Assembly (NCBI RefSeq): GCF_016103465.1
Contig: NZ_JAEEAP010000050.1
Span: 1-33,865 of the forward strand
DNA from: Streptomyces sabulosicollis
GTDB lineage: Bacteria > Actinomycetota > Actinomycetes > Streptomycetales > Streptomycetaceae
DNA: 33,865 nucleotides
Direction of reading: 5' to 3'
The notes beneath the pieces were generated by a model. It searched no databases, was not told the origin of the DNA, and worked only from the letters and a program-made list of their open reading frames with translations. The stretch's first letter is position 1. Each line of letters begins with the position of its first letter. The position numbers and the translations under genes were made by a program. Of the stretch, positions 22,985 to 30,870 are shown in pieces.

Positions 22985-24948
22985 GACACGGGTACCTCGA
23001 TCGTCTCGGGGCCGGTGGGGTCGGTGGAATCGTCGTGCAGTCCCAGCACGGCCCGCGCTATGGCGTCCGCGTCGGCCAGGATCACCGAGCCGACACCCGG
23101 CCGGACGCCCGCGGCAGTGGCCCAGTGGACCGATTCGGTGGGCACCCCGAAGGCGAACCGCCGTGGATGCGCCCGTCCCGAGGCGTCCAGGAGGTGGTAC
23201 GGACTGGGCCCCACGGCGAGCCCACCCGTCTCGAGGCCGTCCCGTCCGCCTCCGGTGCCGCCGACCACATAGGGGCCGCACTGACCGCCCGTCAGCAGCG
23301 CCGACAGCAGCGGATCGGCGCTGGACCGCACATCGGTGCCCGGCAGCCTGGCGTCGATCAGCGTGGTCGCCCGCCGCCGCGAGCCGGGTACGGCACGGGA
23401 TTCGAGGACGAAGACCCCCTCCCCGGCGTCGGCGCGCGCCACCGTGCGCGGCCCCAGCACGGTCAGCAGGCCCGCCTCGATGAGCGCGACCGCCTCCTCG
23501 ACGCGCCGGGCCGGTGGCCCGATCGACACGAAGGCGTTCAGCGGGGTGTACCAGGCGTCCAGGTCCTCGCGGTGCGAACGGGCCGTCAGCCCGCCGTGGT
23601 CCACCAGCAGCCGTATCTCGTTGCGCAGATCGCGCAGTACGTCCAGGGCCGCCTTGAGCGGGCCGCGCACATTGCCCTCACGCGCCGCGTCCAGATCCGC
23701 CCGCAGATACTCCAGCAGCCAGGACCGGAACGCGGCGGGCGAACGGAGGCCGTGGGCGGGGCACGGCCGGGCGATCCGGCTCCAGCTCCAGCGCTGATGG
23801 GGCGGGATGCCGCTCTCGGTCAGCAGCCGGTCCTCCTCCGCGCTGCCCCGGGGAGTCCACGGATGGGCGGCGCGCAGCCGGTGCGCGGCCGCCTCCTGCC
23901 CCCGGGAGGTGAGCAGCGCGGTGTAGTACACCGTCTCGACCTCCTTGGAGATCAGCGGCCACAGCTCGGAGCGGAAGTCCAGGCCGCCCCGCTCCTGGGC
24001 GCGCCGCCGCAGCCCGAGGATCACCTCCGGGGTCAGCACCAGCGGGAGGTGACGGCCGTGCGGACCCTTCTGGTTCTCGCCCCGGGAGTGGAACGGCACG
24101 CCCCGGCGGGATCCCGCCAGCAGCCGCGGCTCCCGTCCCGAGGGCCGGTAGACCAGACGCCCCGCCCGCCGCTCGAACCGCCCGCCCCGGCCCTCGGTGA
24201 GCAGGGCCAGATAGTCGAAGAAGTTCAGCCCGAGACCCAGCAGGCCCACCGTCTCCCCGGGCCGGATGCCGGACAGGTCCACCTCCGCCGGACCGGCGGG
24301 CGGGACATAGCGCAGGCCCCGCGCCTCGGCGAAGGCCGCGTGCGCCGTCTCCCGCGCCGACCGCCGCTGCGGCAGATGGCCCTGCGCCAGCACCACGGCG
24401 TGCAGCCCCTCGAGCCGGGTGCCGTCCTCCAGCACGACGGTCTGCGCCCCGCCCGCCGTGCGCTCCTCCAGCCCCACCGCCCGCGAGCGGTGGGAAACCG
24501 TGCGGACGTTGGCCGGAGCGGTGCCGGTCACCCGGCGGTGGACCCACTCCAGATAGTGCCCGTGGAAGGCCCGGGTCGGATACGAGTCGGGGCCCAGGCG
24601 CCGCGCCTCGGCGAGGACGGCCTCGTCGTACCCGCCCTCGTCGAGGGCGCCGGTGAGGCTCACGAAGCGGGCCCATTCGTACAGGCTGGGCCCGGGGAGT
24701 ACCGGTCCGGCCAGCTCCACGGTGTGGTCCGTGAACATGGTGACCTGGCCGGCGACGGTGTTCATGAGCAGATGGCGGGACTGGCCGGAGCGCCAGACCC
24801 GCCCCGCCCCCGGCGGGTACGGGTCCACCACATGGACGGTGACCGAGGTGGTGGGCGCCTCCGCGGCGTTGGCGCACAGCCGCTCCAGGACCGAGAGCCC
24901 CCGGGGCCCGGCTCCGATGAGGCAGACGTCGAGACGTTGCGTGGTCAT
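22981..24948 (-). CDS. FAD/NAD(P)-binding oxygenase, candidate L-aspartate N-monooxygenase (CreE/FzmM-like)
   Basis: A 655-residue flavoprotein of the NAD_binding_9 type. The FAD-binding Rossmann motif is CLIGAGPRGLSVLERL near the N-terminus, followed by VHVVDPYPPGAGRVWR and HLLMNTVAGQVTMFTD; a second nucleotide-binding motif is TVGLLGLGLNFFDYLALL. The length and these segments are what I remember of CreE/FzmM, which oxidise L-aspartate with NADPH and O2 to nitrosuccinate, the first step to nitrous acid. The overlapping CreD-like lyase supports this. Two ATGs lie two codons apart; the second (24948) is chosen because ACGGAG is 7 nt upstream of it but abuts the first (24954). The family is broad, so another N- or C-oxygenase role remains possible. 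Confidence 0.72.
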   Translation of the reverse strand: MTTQRLDVCLIGAGPRGLSVLERLCANAAEAPTTSVTVHVVDPYPPGAGRVWRSGQSRHLLMNTVAGQVTMFTDHTVELAGPVLPGPSLYEWARFVSLTGALDEGGYDEAVLAEARRLGPDSYPTRAFHGHYLEWVHRRVTGTAPANVRTVSHRSRAVGLEERTAGGAQTVVLEDGTRLEGLHAVVLAQGHLPQRRSARETAHAAFAEARGLRYVPPAGPAEVDLSGIRPGETVGLLGLGLNFFDYLALLTEGRGGRFERRAGRLVYRPSGREPRLLAGSRRGVPFHSRGENQKGPHGRHLPLVLTPEVILGLRRRAQERGGLDFRSELWPLISKEVETVYYTALLTSRGQEAAAHRLRAAHPWTPRGSAEEDRLLTESGIPPHQRWSWSRIARPCPAHGLRSPAAFRSWLLEYLRADLDAAREGNVRGPLKAALDVLRDLRNEIRLLVDHGGLTARSHREDLDAWYTPLNAFVSIGPPARRVEEAVALIEAGLLTVLGPRTVARADAGEGVFVLESRAVPGSRRRATTLIDARLPGTDVRSSADPLLSALLTGGQCGPYVVGGTGGGRDGLETGGLAVGPSPYHLLDASGRAHPRRFAFGVPTESVHWATAAGVRPGVGSVILADADAIARAVLGLHDDSTDPTGPETIEVPVS

Positions 24949-24985
24949 GGTCATTCTCCGTGGACGAAGGAGGCCGGGACCCGGC

Positions 24986-25795
24986 TCAGCCGGACGCCGC
25001 GCCGCGGACGGCGGCCTCCCGCTCCTCGGGCCGCTCCTCGGGCCGTGCCACGTCCCCGGCGGCCGGGCCGTCGGGAACCTCGGCCGGGCCCCGGTTCCAG
25101 GCCCACGGCGAGCGGCCCTCCTCGCGCACCTTGCGGTACAGCAGCACGCAGTAGGTCGCGTCGATGGTCCACACGGTCAGGAAGAGGAAGATGAACAGGT
25201 GGTGGCCCGGGTACATCACCAGCACCGTCCAGCCCGCGAAGAACGATCCGATGCCCTTGGCGAGCGCCACGTACATCGACTGCCCGAGCGAGGAGCCGCG
25301 GCGGTTCAGCATGAAGATGAAGGACAGGCTCAGGAACACGTTCAGCCCGGTGCCGGTGTAGATGCCGGTGGCGTCCTTGAGCTCATAGGTCGTCATGATG
25401 TGGAAGACCGCGGACCAGGCGATGACGCCGAAGACCATCCACCGGAAGGCCCGCCGGCTCATGCCGGGATAGTCCTTCCACCCGTAGGCCAGCGTCTGCC
25501 GGAGGATGAAGCAGTCGACCAGGAACCAGCTGAGATTGATCGGGCGTTGCACATCGGCCTGGTCCAGGACGAGGGAGAGGGTGAACTCCCAGGCGAGGTT
25601 GACCTCGACCACGAAGACGGGAATCCCCACCCGCTTGTCCAGTTTGGCGCGGTAGATGGCGAGTCCGTACGCCACCAGCCAGCCCGATGCGCACGGGCCC
25701 ATCAGGATCCAGAACAGCCAACTCGGCCGGTCCGCCTCCGGGAGCGTCACCGGGGCGACGTTCGGGAGGTCGATGAGAGCGGGCGGGAACCACAC
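24986..25795 (-). CDS. Pyr4-type integral membrane terpene cyclase
   Basis: A 269-residue polytopic protein with about seven membrane helices and a charged C-terminal tail from residue 222. It matches the Pyr4/PaxB-like membrane terpene cyclases of fungal meroterpenoid pathways and the few bacterial relatives (DmtA in drimentine biosynthesis). The two acidic residues needed for protonation in Pyr4 have clear counterparts: Glu70 in NLAWEFTLSL and Asp212 in WTIDATYC. The expected reaction is proton-triggered polyene (or epoxide) cyclisation of a prenyl chain. No separate squalene-epoxidase-like enzyme is seen in the window, so direct alkene protonation as in DmtA is plausible. It starts with GTG at 25795 (GAGGGG 9 nt upstream) and lies between the ligase and CreE-like genes. 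Confidence 0.75.
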   Translation of the reverse strand: MWFPPALIDLPNVAPVTLPEADRPSWLFWILMGPCASGWLVAYGLAIYRAKLDKRVGIPVFVVEVNLAWEFTLSLVLDQADVQRPINLSWFLVDCFILRQTLAYGWKDYPGMSRRAFRWMVFGVIAWSAVFHIMTTYELKDATGIYTGTGLNVFLSLSFIFMLNRRGSSLGQSMYVALAKGIGSFFAGWTVLVMYPGHHLFIFLFLTVWTIDATYCVLLYRKVREEGRSPWAWNRGPAEVPDGPAAGDVARPEERPEEREAAVRGAASG

Positions 25796-25866
25796 GGCTA
25801 ATTACCCCTCGTTCACGGTGGATGCGTTGGTCGTGCGTGGTGTGGTGGTGCGTTGTGTCGCGCGGG

Positions 25867-27486
25867 TCAGGTCCACTGCCCGGTGCCGTAGGTGTCGCTG
25901 GAGCCCAGCAGCTGTTCGCGCAGCTCCCCCCGGCGCACCTTCCAGGTGGCGGTGCGCGGCATCTCGTCCCAGGGCACGAGCCGGGGCTTGTCCATCTCGG
26001 GCAGGCCCCGGCAGGCGCGGTCCCACTCCTGGGGGTCCAGGGCGTCGTCGCGCAGGCACAGCACCGGGATCGGCAGCTGCCCGGGGACCCCGAGCACGAT
26101 CACCTCGGAGGCCCGGTCCAGCCGGTCCAGCAGGGTGGACTCCAGCTCGATGCAGCTCATCCCGGGGATCATGTCGACCTCGCGGTCGATCAGCCGGATG
26201 CGGCCGTAGCCCGCGTACTCGCCCAGGTCGCCGGTGTTCCACCAGCGGCCCTGGTCCTTGGCGTGGTGCCGGTCGTCCTCGCCCAGATAGGTCAGACACC
26301 GCGACTTGGTCCTGACCATCAGCAGCCCCGGCTTCCCCCGGGGCCGTTTGCGGCCGGTCTCCGGGTCCACGACCTTGACCCGGACCAGGGGCGGGAACCC
26401 GACGTTGGTGGCGTCGTGCGCCCGGGGCTTCCCCGGCCGGACCATGGAGCGGGTGGCCACCCCGGCGGCGATGCCCGCGATCTCCGACTGCCCCACCCCC
26501 CAGGCCCACAGCGGGAGCCGGGCCCGGGAGGCGCCGAGGAAGGTGCGGACCGTCCTGGGGTGCACCGCGTCGAAGGTGCTGATGAACCGCCGTACGCCCG
26601 CGAACAGTTCGGGCCGGGTTTCGGCCAGCTCCTCCCAGTACTGGAAGACGTTCGGACACGCCTCCAGCGAGGTGGGCGGGTGCGCGGCCAGCATGCGCGC
26701 CACGTTGTCCAGCCCCGGATCGGAGAGGATCACCATCTTGCGCGGCCCGCGGAACAGCGTCCCGTTGGTCCAGGACAGATTGCGGTTGTGGGCGAAGGAG
26801 ATCCCGCTGGCCACCACGTCCCCCGGCCGGGAGGTCATCAGCGGCAGCCGGTAGGACTCGATGCGGAACGGCACGGCCGCGAGGGTGGTGGCGGCCGAGT
26901 GCACCACCAGCTTCGGCACGCCCGTGGTGCCCGAGGTGTGGGTGACCAGCATGGGCTCGTGGCGGCCGCGGAACCGCACCGGCGGCCGGGCGCCGCCGCG
27001 TACGTCGTCGACGCGCAGCGTGTCCCCGGGCAGCCCCGGGCGGTCCTCGCCCACGGCCACCAGGGTCATCCCCGGGTCGTCGAGCGCGATCCCGGCGGCG
27101 GTCATCCGCTCCAGCACGGTCGTGCCCATCACCAGCACCTTCGGGGAGATCCTGGTGAGCAGGGTGCGGATATGCGCCTCCGACCGGATGGGCGCGATCA
27201 TCACCGGCAGCGCCCCGATCCGGGCGGCGGCCGCGGCGAGCAGGATGAAGTCGTAGTGGTTCTCCTTGACGATGGCGAGCCGGTCGCCGTGGCGCAGCCC
27301 CGCCCCGTACAGCCAGCCCGCGGCGTCCTCCACGGTGGCCGCCAGGGCGGGCACGTCGAAGCGGGTGCCGGCATCCGGGGCGATGTCGAAGGGCCGGTCC
27401 AGATGCATGACCGTCGGCCTGCCCTGTTCGGCTGCCCAGTGGAACAACCGGCCTACGTTGACGGGCCGTTGGGAACGCGCCGCCAT
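25867..27486 (-). CDS. ANL-superfamily AMP-forming ligase, candidate diazotase or aryl/acyl-CoA ligase
   Basis: A 539-residue adenylate-forming enzyme. The ATP-binding loop THTSGTTGVPK is at residues 182-192, the A5-type motif is WGVGQSEIAG, the ribose-binding Asp is in WWNTGDLGEY, the hinge is LIDREVDMIPG, and the catalytic C-terminal Lys is in RTATWKVRRGE. So it should activate a carboxylate, or another nucleophile such as nitrite, as an adenylate. In cremeomycin, CreM of this superfamily uses ATP and nitrite for diazotisation, and this gene sits beside the CreE/CreD-like pair. Classical aryl- or acyl-CoA ligase activity is equally open. Two ATGs occur; 27486 is chosen since GAGGAG lies 6 nt upstream of it but directly touches the earlier one (27492). 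Confidence 0.78.
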   Translation of the reverse strand: MAARSQRPVNVGRLFHWAAEQGRPTVMHLDRPFDIAPDAGTRFDVPALAATVEDAAGWLYGAGLRHGDRLAIVKENHYDFILLAAAAARIGALPVMIAPIRSEAHIRTLLTRISPKVLVMGTTVLERMTAAGIALDDPGMTLVAVGEDRPGLPGDTLRVDDVRGGARPPVRFRGRHEPMLVTHTSGTTGVPKLVVHSAATTLAAVPFRIESYRLPLMTSRPGDVVASGISFAHNRNLSWTNGTLFRGPRKMVILSDPGLDNVARMLAAHPPTSLEACPNVFQYWEELAETRPELFAGVRRFISTFDAVHPRTVRTFLGASRARLPLWAWGVGQSEIAGIAAGVATRSMVRPGKPRAHDATNVGFPPLVRVKVVDPETGRKRPRGKPGLLMVRTKSRCLTYLGEDDRHHAKDQGRWWNTGDLGEYAGYGRIRLIDREVDMIPGMSCIELESTLLDRLDRASEVIVLGVPGQLPIPVLCLRDDALDPQEWDRACRGLPEMDKPRLVPWDEMPRTATWKVRRGELREQLLGSSDTYGTGQWT

Positions 27487-27534
27487 GCTCATCTCCTCGT
27501 ATAGGGGTGCGTACGGCTGGGACGGGACGAACGG

Positions 27535-28503
27535 TCAGGACAGGACGGAGAGCGCGGGCGCCAGCAGACCCAGGAAGCCCAGGTCGTAGGCGTGGAGCCC
27601 GAGCTTGCGGGCGCTCAGCCAGCGCCCCCGCACCGGGCCCTCGCGCAGCTGGGCCGCGTGGAGGGCGGTGGCGGGCAGGAGGGTCAGCAGGGTCCACCAC
27701 GGCCACGGGGTGGCCAGGCCGAGGACGCAGATCAGCGTGGCCGAGGCCAGGAAGAAGACGGCCATGGCGGTCTTGTAGACCCGCGGCCCGGTCGACGCGG
27801 CCAGCGTGCGGCGGCCCACCGAGCGGTCCCCGTCGGCGTCGTTGACGTTGGAGTAGCTGCTCACCATGACCAGCCAGAGCCCCAGCAACAGGCCCACCAG
27901 CACCGCGGGGGAGGACCAGTGCCGCTCCACCGCCAGATACGGGGCCAGCAGCCCGGCCGTGGTGGCCAGGCACAGCAGCGTCTCCGCACCGCCCCGGTGG
28001 TAGCTCAGCCGCAGCCCGGCCGAGTACTGCACGCTGAAGAAGAACCCGACCCCGTAGAGGAGGTAGGCCACGGCCGGGGCCCGCCAGTCCAGCGCCCAGA
28101 ATGCCCCGATCCCCGCGAGCACCGCGACCGAGGCCGCGCAGACGATGAACCGCACCGCCTCGCGCTCGGTGACCGCCCCGCTGAGCAGCGGCTTGCCGCG
28201 GATGTCGCGCTTGGTCTCCCCGGCCTTGTAGTTGCGGGCGTCGCTGCCGTTGCGGAAGCCCACCAGGTCGTCGGTGGCGCAGGTGCAGGTGACGATCCCC
28301 ATGGAGCCGAGCAGGAACAGCAGCATCGCGGCGGTGGTCCCCGGGCGGTCGCGCGCCTGCGGGCTCAGGGTGAGCCACGCCATGCCCCAGCCGAAGTAGT
28401 TCTGGTACACGAAGATCTTCGACAGCCGGAACAGACCGCGCGCCACGTCCCCGCCCCGGCGGGTGGGCGCCGTCGTCCGGCTCTCGCTCGTCAGCGAGGT
28501 CAC
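27535..28503 (-). CDS. UbiA family membrane prenyltransferase
   Basis: A 322-residue integral membrane prenyltransferase of the UbiA type, with about eight hydrophobic helices. The two Mg-diphosphate binding sites are visible: TDDLVGFRNGSD (Asp78, Asp79, Asp88) and NVNDADGDRSVG (Asp222, Asp226). Such enzymes attach a polyprenyl chain to an aromatic acceptor. Here the upstream PobA-like gene makes a 4-hydroxybenzoate/3,4-dihydroxybenzoate-type acceptor likely, and the polyprenyl synthase in the same operon would supply the donor. A GTG start at 28503 overlaps the pobA stop by 4 nt (GTGA), with GGGGAGG 6 nt upstream. A second role in menaquinone biosynthesis is unlikely given the neighbours. 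Confidence 0.88.
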   Translation of the reverse strand: MTSLTSESRTTAPTRRGGDVARGLFRLSKIFVYQNYFGWGMAWLTLSPQARDRPGTTAAMLLFLLGSMGIVTCTCATDDLVGFRNGSDARNYKAGETKRDIRGKPLLSGAVTEREAVRFIVCAASVAVLAGIGAFWALDWRAPAVAYLLYGVGFFFSVQYSAGLRLSYHRGGAETLLCLATTAGLLAPYLAVERHWSSPAVLVGLLLGLWLVMVSSYSNVNDADGDRSVGRRTLAASTGPRVYKTAMAVFFLASATLICVLGLATPWPWWTLLTLLPATALHAAQLREGPVRGRWLSARKLGLHAYDLGFLGLLAPALSVLS

Positions 28504-29708
28504 GGCCGACCTCCCCGGGCCGGTGTCCGCTCCCGCGCCAGGCCCACGTAGTTCTCGGCGAAGGTCCGCGCGGCGGCGGGGGAGCGCACCAGGGCCTCGA
28601 GCCGGGCGTCCTGCAGCCGCCCGTCGAACCCCTGGGCCTCCGGGGGCCGGTGCAACAGCCCCGACATCCAGTCGGAGAACTCCTGCGCCTGCCAGACCCC
28701 GGGCAGACAGGCGGCCGAATAGCCGTCCAGCGGGCCGCGGTCGCCGCTCGCGTAGAACTCCCGGAACGCCGCGGCGAGCACCCTGACGTCCGCCACGGCG
28801 AGGTTGAGCCCCTTGGCCGCGGTCGGCGGCACGATGTGCGCGGCGTCCCCGGCCAGGAACAGCCGTCCGTAACTCATCGGCTCGGTGACGAAGCCGCGCA
28901 GTGCCACACAGCTCTTCTCCAGGACCGGCCCCTCGGCCAGCTCGGGGGCGCCGTCGATGTCCAGACGGGTGTGCAGCTCCTTCCAGATCCGTTCATCGGG
29001 CCAGTTCTCCACCCGCTCACCGGCCTCCACCTGCAGGTAGAGCCGGCTCACCGCGGGGGAGCGCATGCTGTGCAGCGCGAAGCCGCGGCCGTGCACCGCG
29101 TAGATCAGCTCCTCGGCGGCGGGCGGGGCCTGGGCCAGCACCCCGAGCCAGGCGTACGGATAGCCGCGCTCGTAGGTGGTCAGCGCTCCGGGCGGTACGG
29201 ACCGGCGGGAGACGCCGTGGAATCCGTCGCAGCCCGCGACGAAGTCGCAGGCGATCTCCACCGGTTCGCCCGCCACCGTGCAGCGCACGGCCGGTGTGTC
29301 GGTGTCCAGGCCCCGCAGCTCGACGTCGGGCACGTCGAACCACAGCCGCGCCCCGGCCGCCGTCCGGGCCCGGATCAGGTCCTTCACCAGCTCCTGCTGG
29401 CCGTACATGTGGACGGTCCGGCCGGTCAGCTCGGTGAAGGGCATCCGGTGGGCGCGCGAGCCGAACCGGAAGACGAAGCCCTCGTGGACCAGCCCCTCGC
29501 GGTCCAGCCGGTCCGCCAGACCGGCCTCGCGCAGGAAGTCCACGGTGCCGCCCTCCAGCAGCCCGGCCCGCACCCGCTTCTCCACATGGCTCCGGCTCCG
29601 CCGCTCCAGCACGATCGAGTCCACCCCGTGGCGCTGGAGCAGGTGGGAGAGGAGCAGGCCGCCGGGGCCCGCCCCGATGATCGCGACCCGCGTTGTCAGG
29701 CGCTTCAC
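28500..29708 (-). CDS. pobA: 4-hydroxybenzoate 3-monooxygenase (PobA type)
   Basis: A 402-residue class A flavin monooxygenase that hydroxylates 4-hydroxybenzoate to protocatechuate with NADPH and O2. FAD motifs are VAIIGAGPGGLLLSHLL (residues 8-24), GCDGFHGVSR (159-168) and GRLFLAGDAAHIVPP (281-295). All five residues that contact 4-hydroxybenzoate in the Pseudomonas enzyme (Tyr201, Ser212, Arg214, Tyr222, Tyr385) have counterparts here: Tyr203, Ser214, Arg216, Tyr224 and Tyr387 (ENYVGL). That strongly suggests 4-hydroxybenzoate or a very close analogue as substrate. No protocatechuate dioxygenase genes are nearby, and the gene overlaps the UbiA gene, so it probably serves biosynthesis rather than catabolism. 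The GTG start at 29708 has GAGGGGG 5 nt upstream. Confidence 0.88.
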   Translation of the reverse strand: MKRLTTRVAIIGAGPGGLLLSHLLQRHGVDSIVLERRSRSHVEKRVRAGLLEGGTVDFLREAGLADRLDREGLVHEGFVFRFGSRAHRMPFTELTGRTVHMYGQQELVKDLIRARTAAGARLWFDVPDVELRGLDTDTPAVRCTVAGEPVEIACDFVAGCDGFHGVSRRSVPPGALTTYERGYPYAWLGVLAQAPPAAEELIYAVHGRGFALHSMRSPAVSRLYLQVEAGERVENWPDERIWKELHTRLDIDGAPELAEGPVLEKSCVALRGFVTEPMSYGRLFLAGDAAHIVPPTAAKGLNLAVADVRVLAAAFREFYASGDRGPLDGYSAACLPGVWQAQEFSDWMSGLLHRPPEAQGFDGRLQDARLEALVRSPAAARTFAENYVGLARERTPARGGRP

Positions 29709-29718
29709 GGATGCCCCC

Positions 29719-30870
29719 TCATCCCACGCTGACGGTGGGGGACTCGGGGGCGTCCTGCGGGCCGGCCTCCTCGGCCAGGCGCATGGCCTCCTCGATCAGG
29801 GTCTCCACGATCTTGCTCTCGGGGACGGTCTTGATGACCTTCCCCTTGACGAAGATCTGGCCCTTGCCGTTGCCCGAGGCCACCCCGAGGTCGGCCTCCC
29901 GCGCCTCACCCGGGCCGTTGACCACACACCCCATCACCGCGACCCGCAGCGGCACTTCCATGCCCTCCAGACCCGCGGTGACCTGGTCGGCCAGCTTGTA
30001 GACATCCACCTGGGCCCGGCCGCAGGAGGGGCAGGAGACGATCTCCAGCTTGCGCGGCCGCAGATTGAGCGACTGCAGGATCTGCGTGCCGACCTTCACC
30101 TCCTCCATCGGAGGCGCCGACAGCGAGACCCGGATGGTGTCGCCGATGCCCTGCCGCAGCAGCGCGCCGAAGGCCACCGCGGACTTGACGGTGCCCTGGA
30201 ACGCGGGGCCCGCCTCGGTCACCCCGAGGTGCAGCGGATAGTCGCAGGACTCGGCGAGCAGCTCATAGGCGCGCACCATGACCACCGGGTCGTTGTGCTT
30301 CACCGAGATCTTCAGATCGTGGAAGCCGTGCTCGGCGAAGAGCTCCGCCTCCCACAGCGCCGACTCCACCAGCGCCTCGGGGGTGGCCTTGCCGTGCTTG
30401 GCCATCAGCCGCGCGTCCAGCGAGCCGGCGTTCACGCCGATGCGGATCGGGGTGCCGTGGTCCTTCGCGGCGCGGGCGATCTCCTTGACCTTGTCGTCGA
30501 ACTTCTTGATGTTCCCCGGATTCACCCGGACCGCCGCGCACCCCGCCTCGATGGCGGCGAACACGTACTTGGGCTGGAAGTGGATGTCGGCGATCACCGG
30601 GATCTTGGACTTGCGGGCGATCTGCGGCAGCGCGTCGGCGTCGTCCTGGCTGGGGCAGGCCACCCGGACGATGTCACAGCCGGTCGCGGTCAGCTCGGCG
30701 ATCTGCTGGAGGGTGGCGTTGACATCGGCGGTGACGGTGGTCGTCATGGACTGCACGGAGACGGGGAAGTCGCTGCCGACCCCCACCGTGCCGACACGGA
30801 GCTGACGGGTGACACGGCGCTTGCCGAGCACCGGTGGCGGCGCGGTGGGCAGGCCGAGATCGACGGTCAT
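29719..30870 (-). CDS. ispG: 4-hydroxy-3-methylbut-2-en-1-yl diphosphate synthase (IspG/GcpE)
   Basis: A 383-residue complete IspG, the [4Fe-4S] enzyme that converts methylerythritol cyclodiphosphate to HMBPP in the MEP pathway. The N-terminal barrel shows [12 protein letters not shown] and [21 protein letters not shown]. Cluster ligands Cys280 and Cys283 (SCPSCGR) and Cys315 plus Glu322 ([10 protein letters not shown]) are all present. The start ATG at 30870 overlaps the dxs stop (ATGA), with GAGGAGG 7-8 nt upstream. Its placement inside a terpenoid cluster suggests a dedicated second copy next to the housekeeping one, as in several Streptomyces diterpenoid clusters; the presence of another copy cannot be checked here. 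Confidence 0.97.
   Translation of the reverse strand: MTVDLGLPTAPPPVLGKRRVTRQLRVGTVGVGSDFPVSVQSMTTTVTADVNATLQQIAELTATGCDIVRVACPSQDDADALPQIARKSKIPVIADIHFQPKYVFAAIEAGCAAVRVNPGNIKKFDDKVKEIARAAKDHGTPIRIGVNAGSLDARLMAKHGKATPEALVESALWEAELFAEHGFHDLKISVKHNDPVVMVRAYELLAESCDYPLHLGVTEAGPAFQGTVKSAVAFGALLRQGIGDTIRVSLSAPPMEEVKVGTQILQSLNLRPRKLEIVSCPSCGRAQVDVYKLADQVTAGLEGMEVPLRVAVMGCVVNGPGEAREADLGVASGNGKGQIFVKGKVIKTVPESKIVETLIEEAMRLAEEAGPQDAPESPTVSVG

Noticed and set aside
19090-25194. Long plus-strand ORFs of 849, 705 and 719 codons over the MMPL, lyase and flavoprotein genes
   Set aside because: All are antisense to well-conserved minus-strand genes and have low-complexity composition.
25802-28378. Minus-strand ORF of 858 codons
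   Set aside because: It overlaps the ANL ligase and UbiA genes in another frame and is an Arg/Gly/Ala-rich shadow.
21536-29708. PobA plus PcaB-like lyase as a protocatechuate (beta-ketoadipate) catabolic operon
   Set aside because: No pcaG, pcaH, pcaC, pcaD or pcaR genes are seen, and the lyase is coupled to a CreE-like flavoprotein inside a terpenoid operon. Kept only as the main alternative for the lyase.
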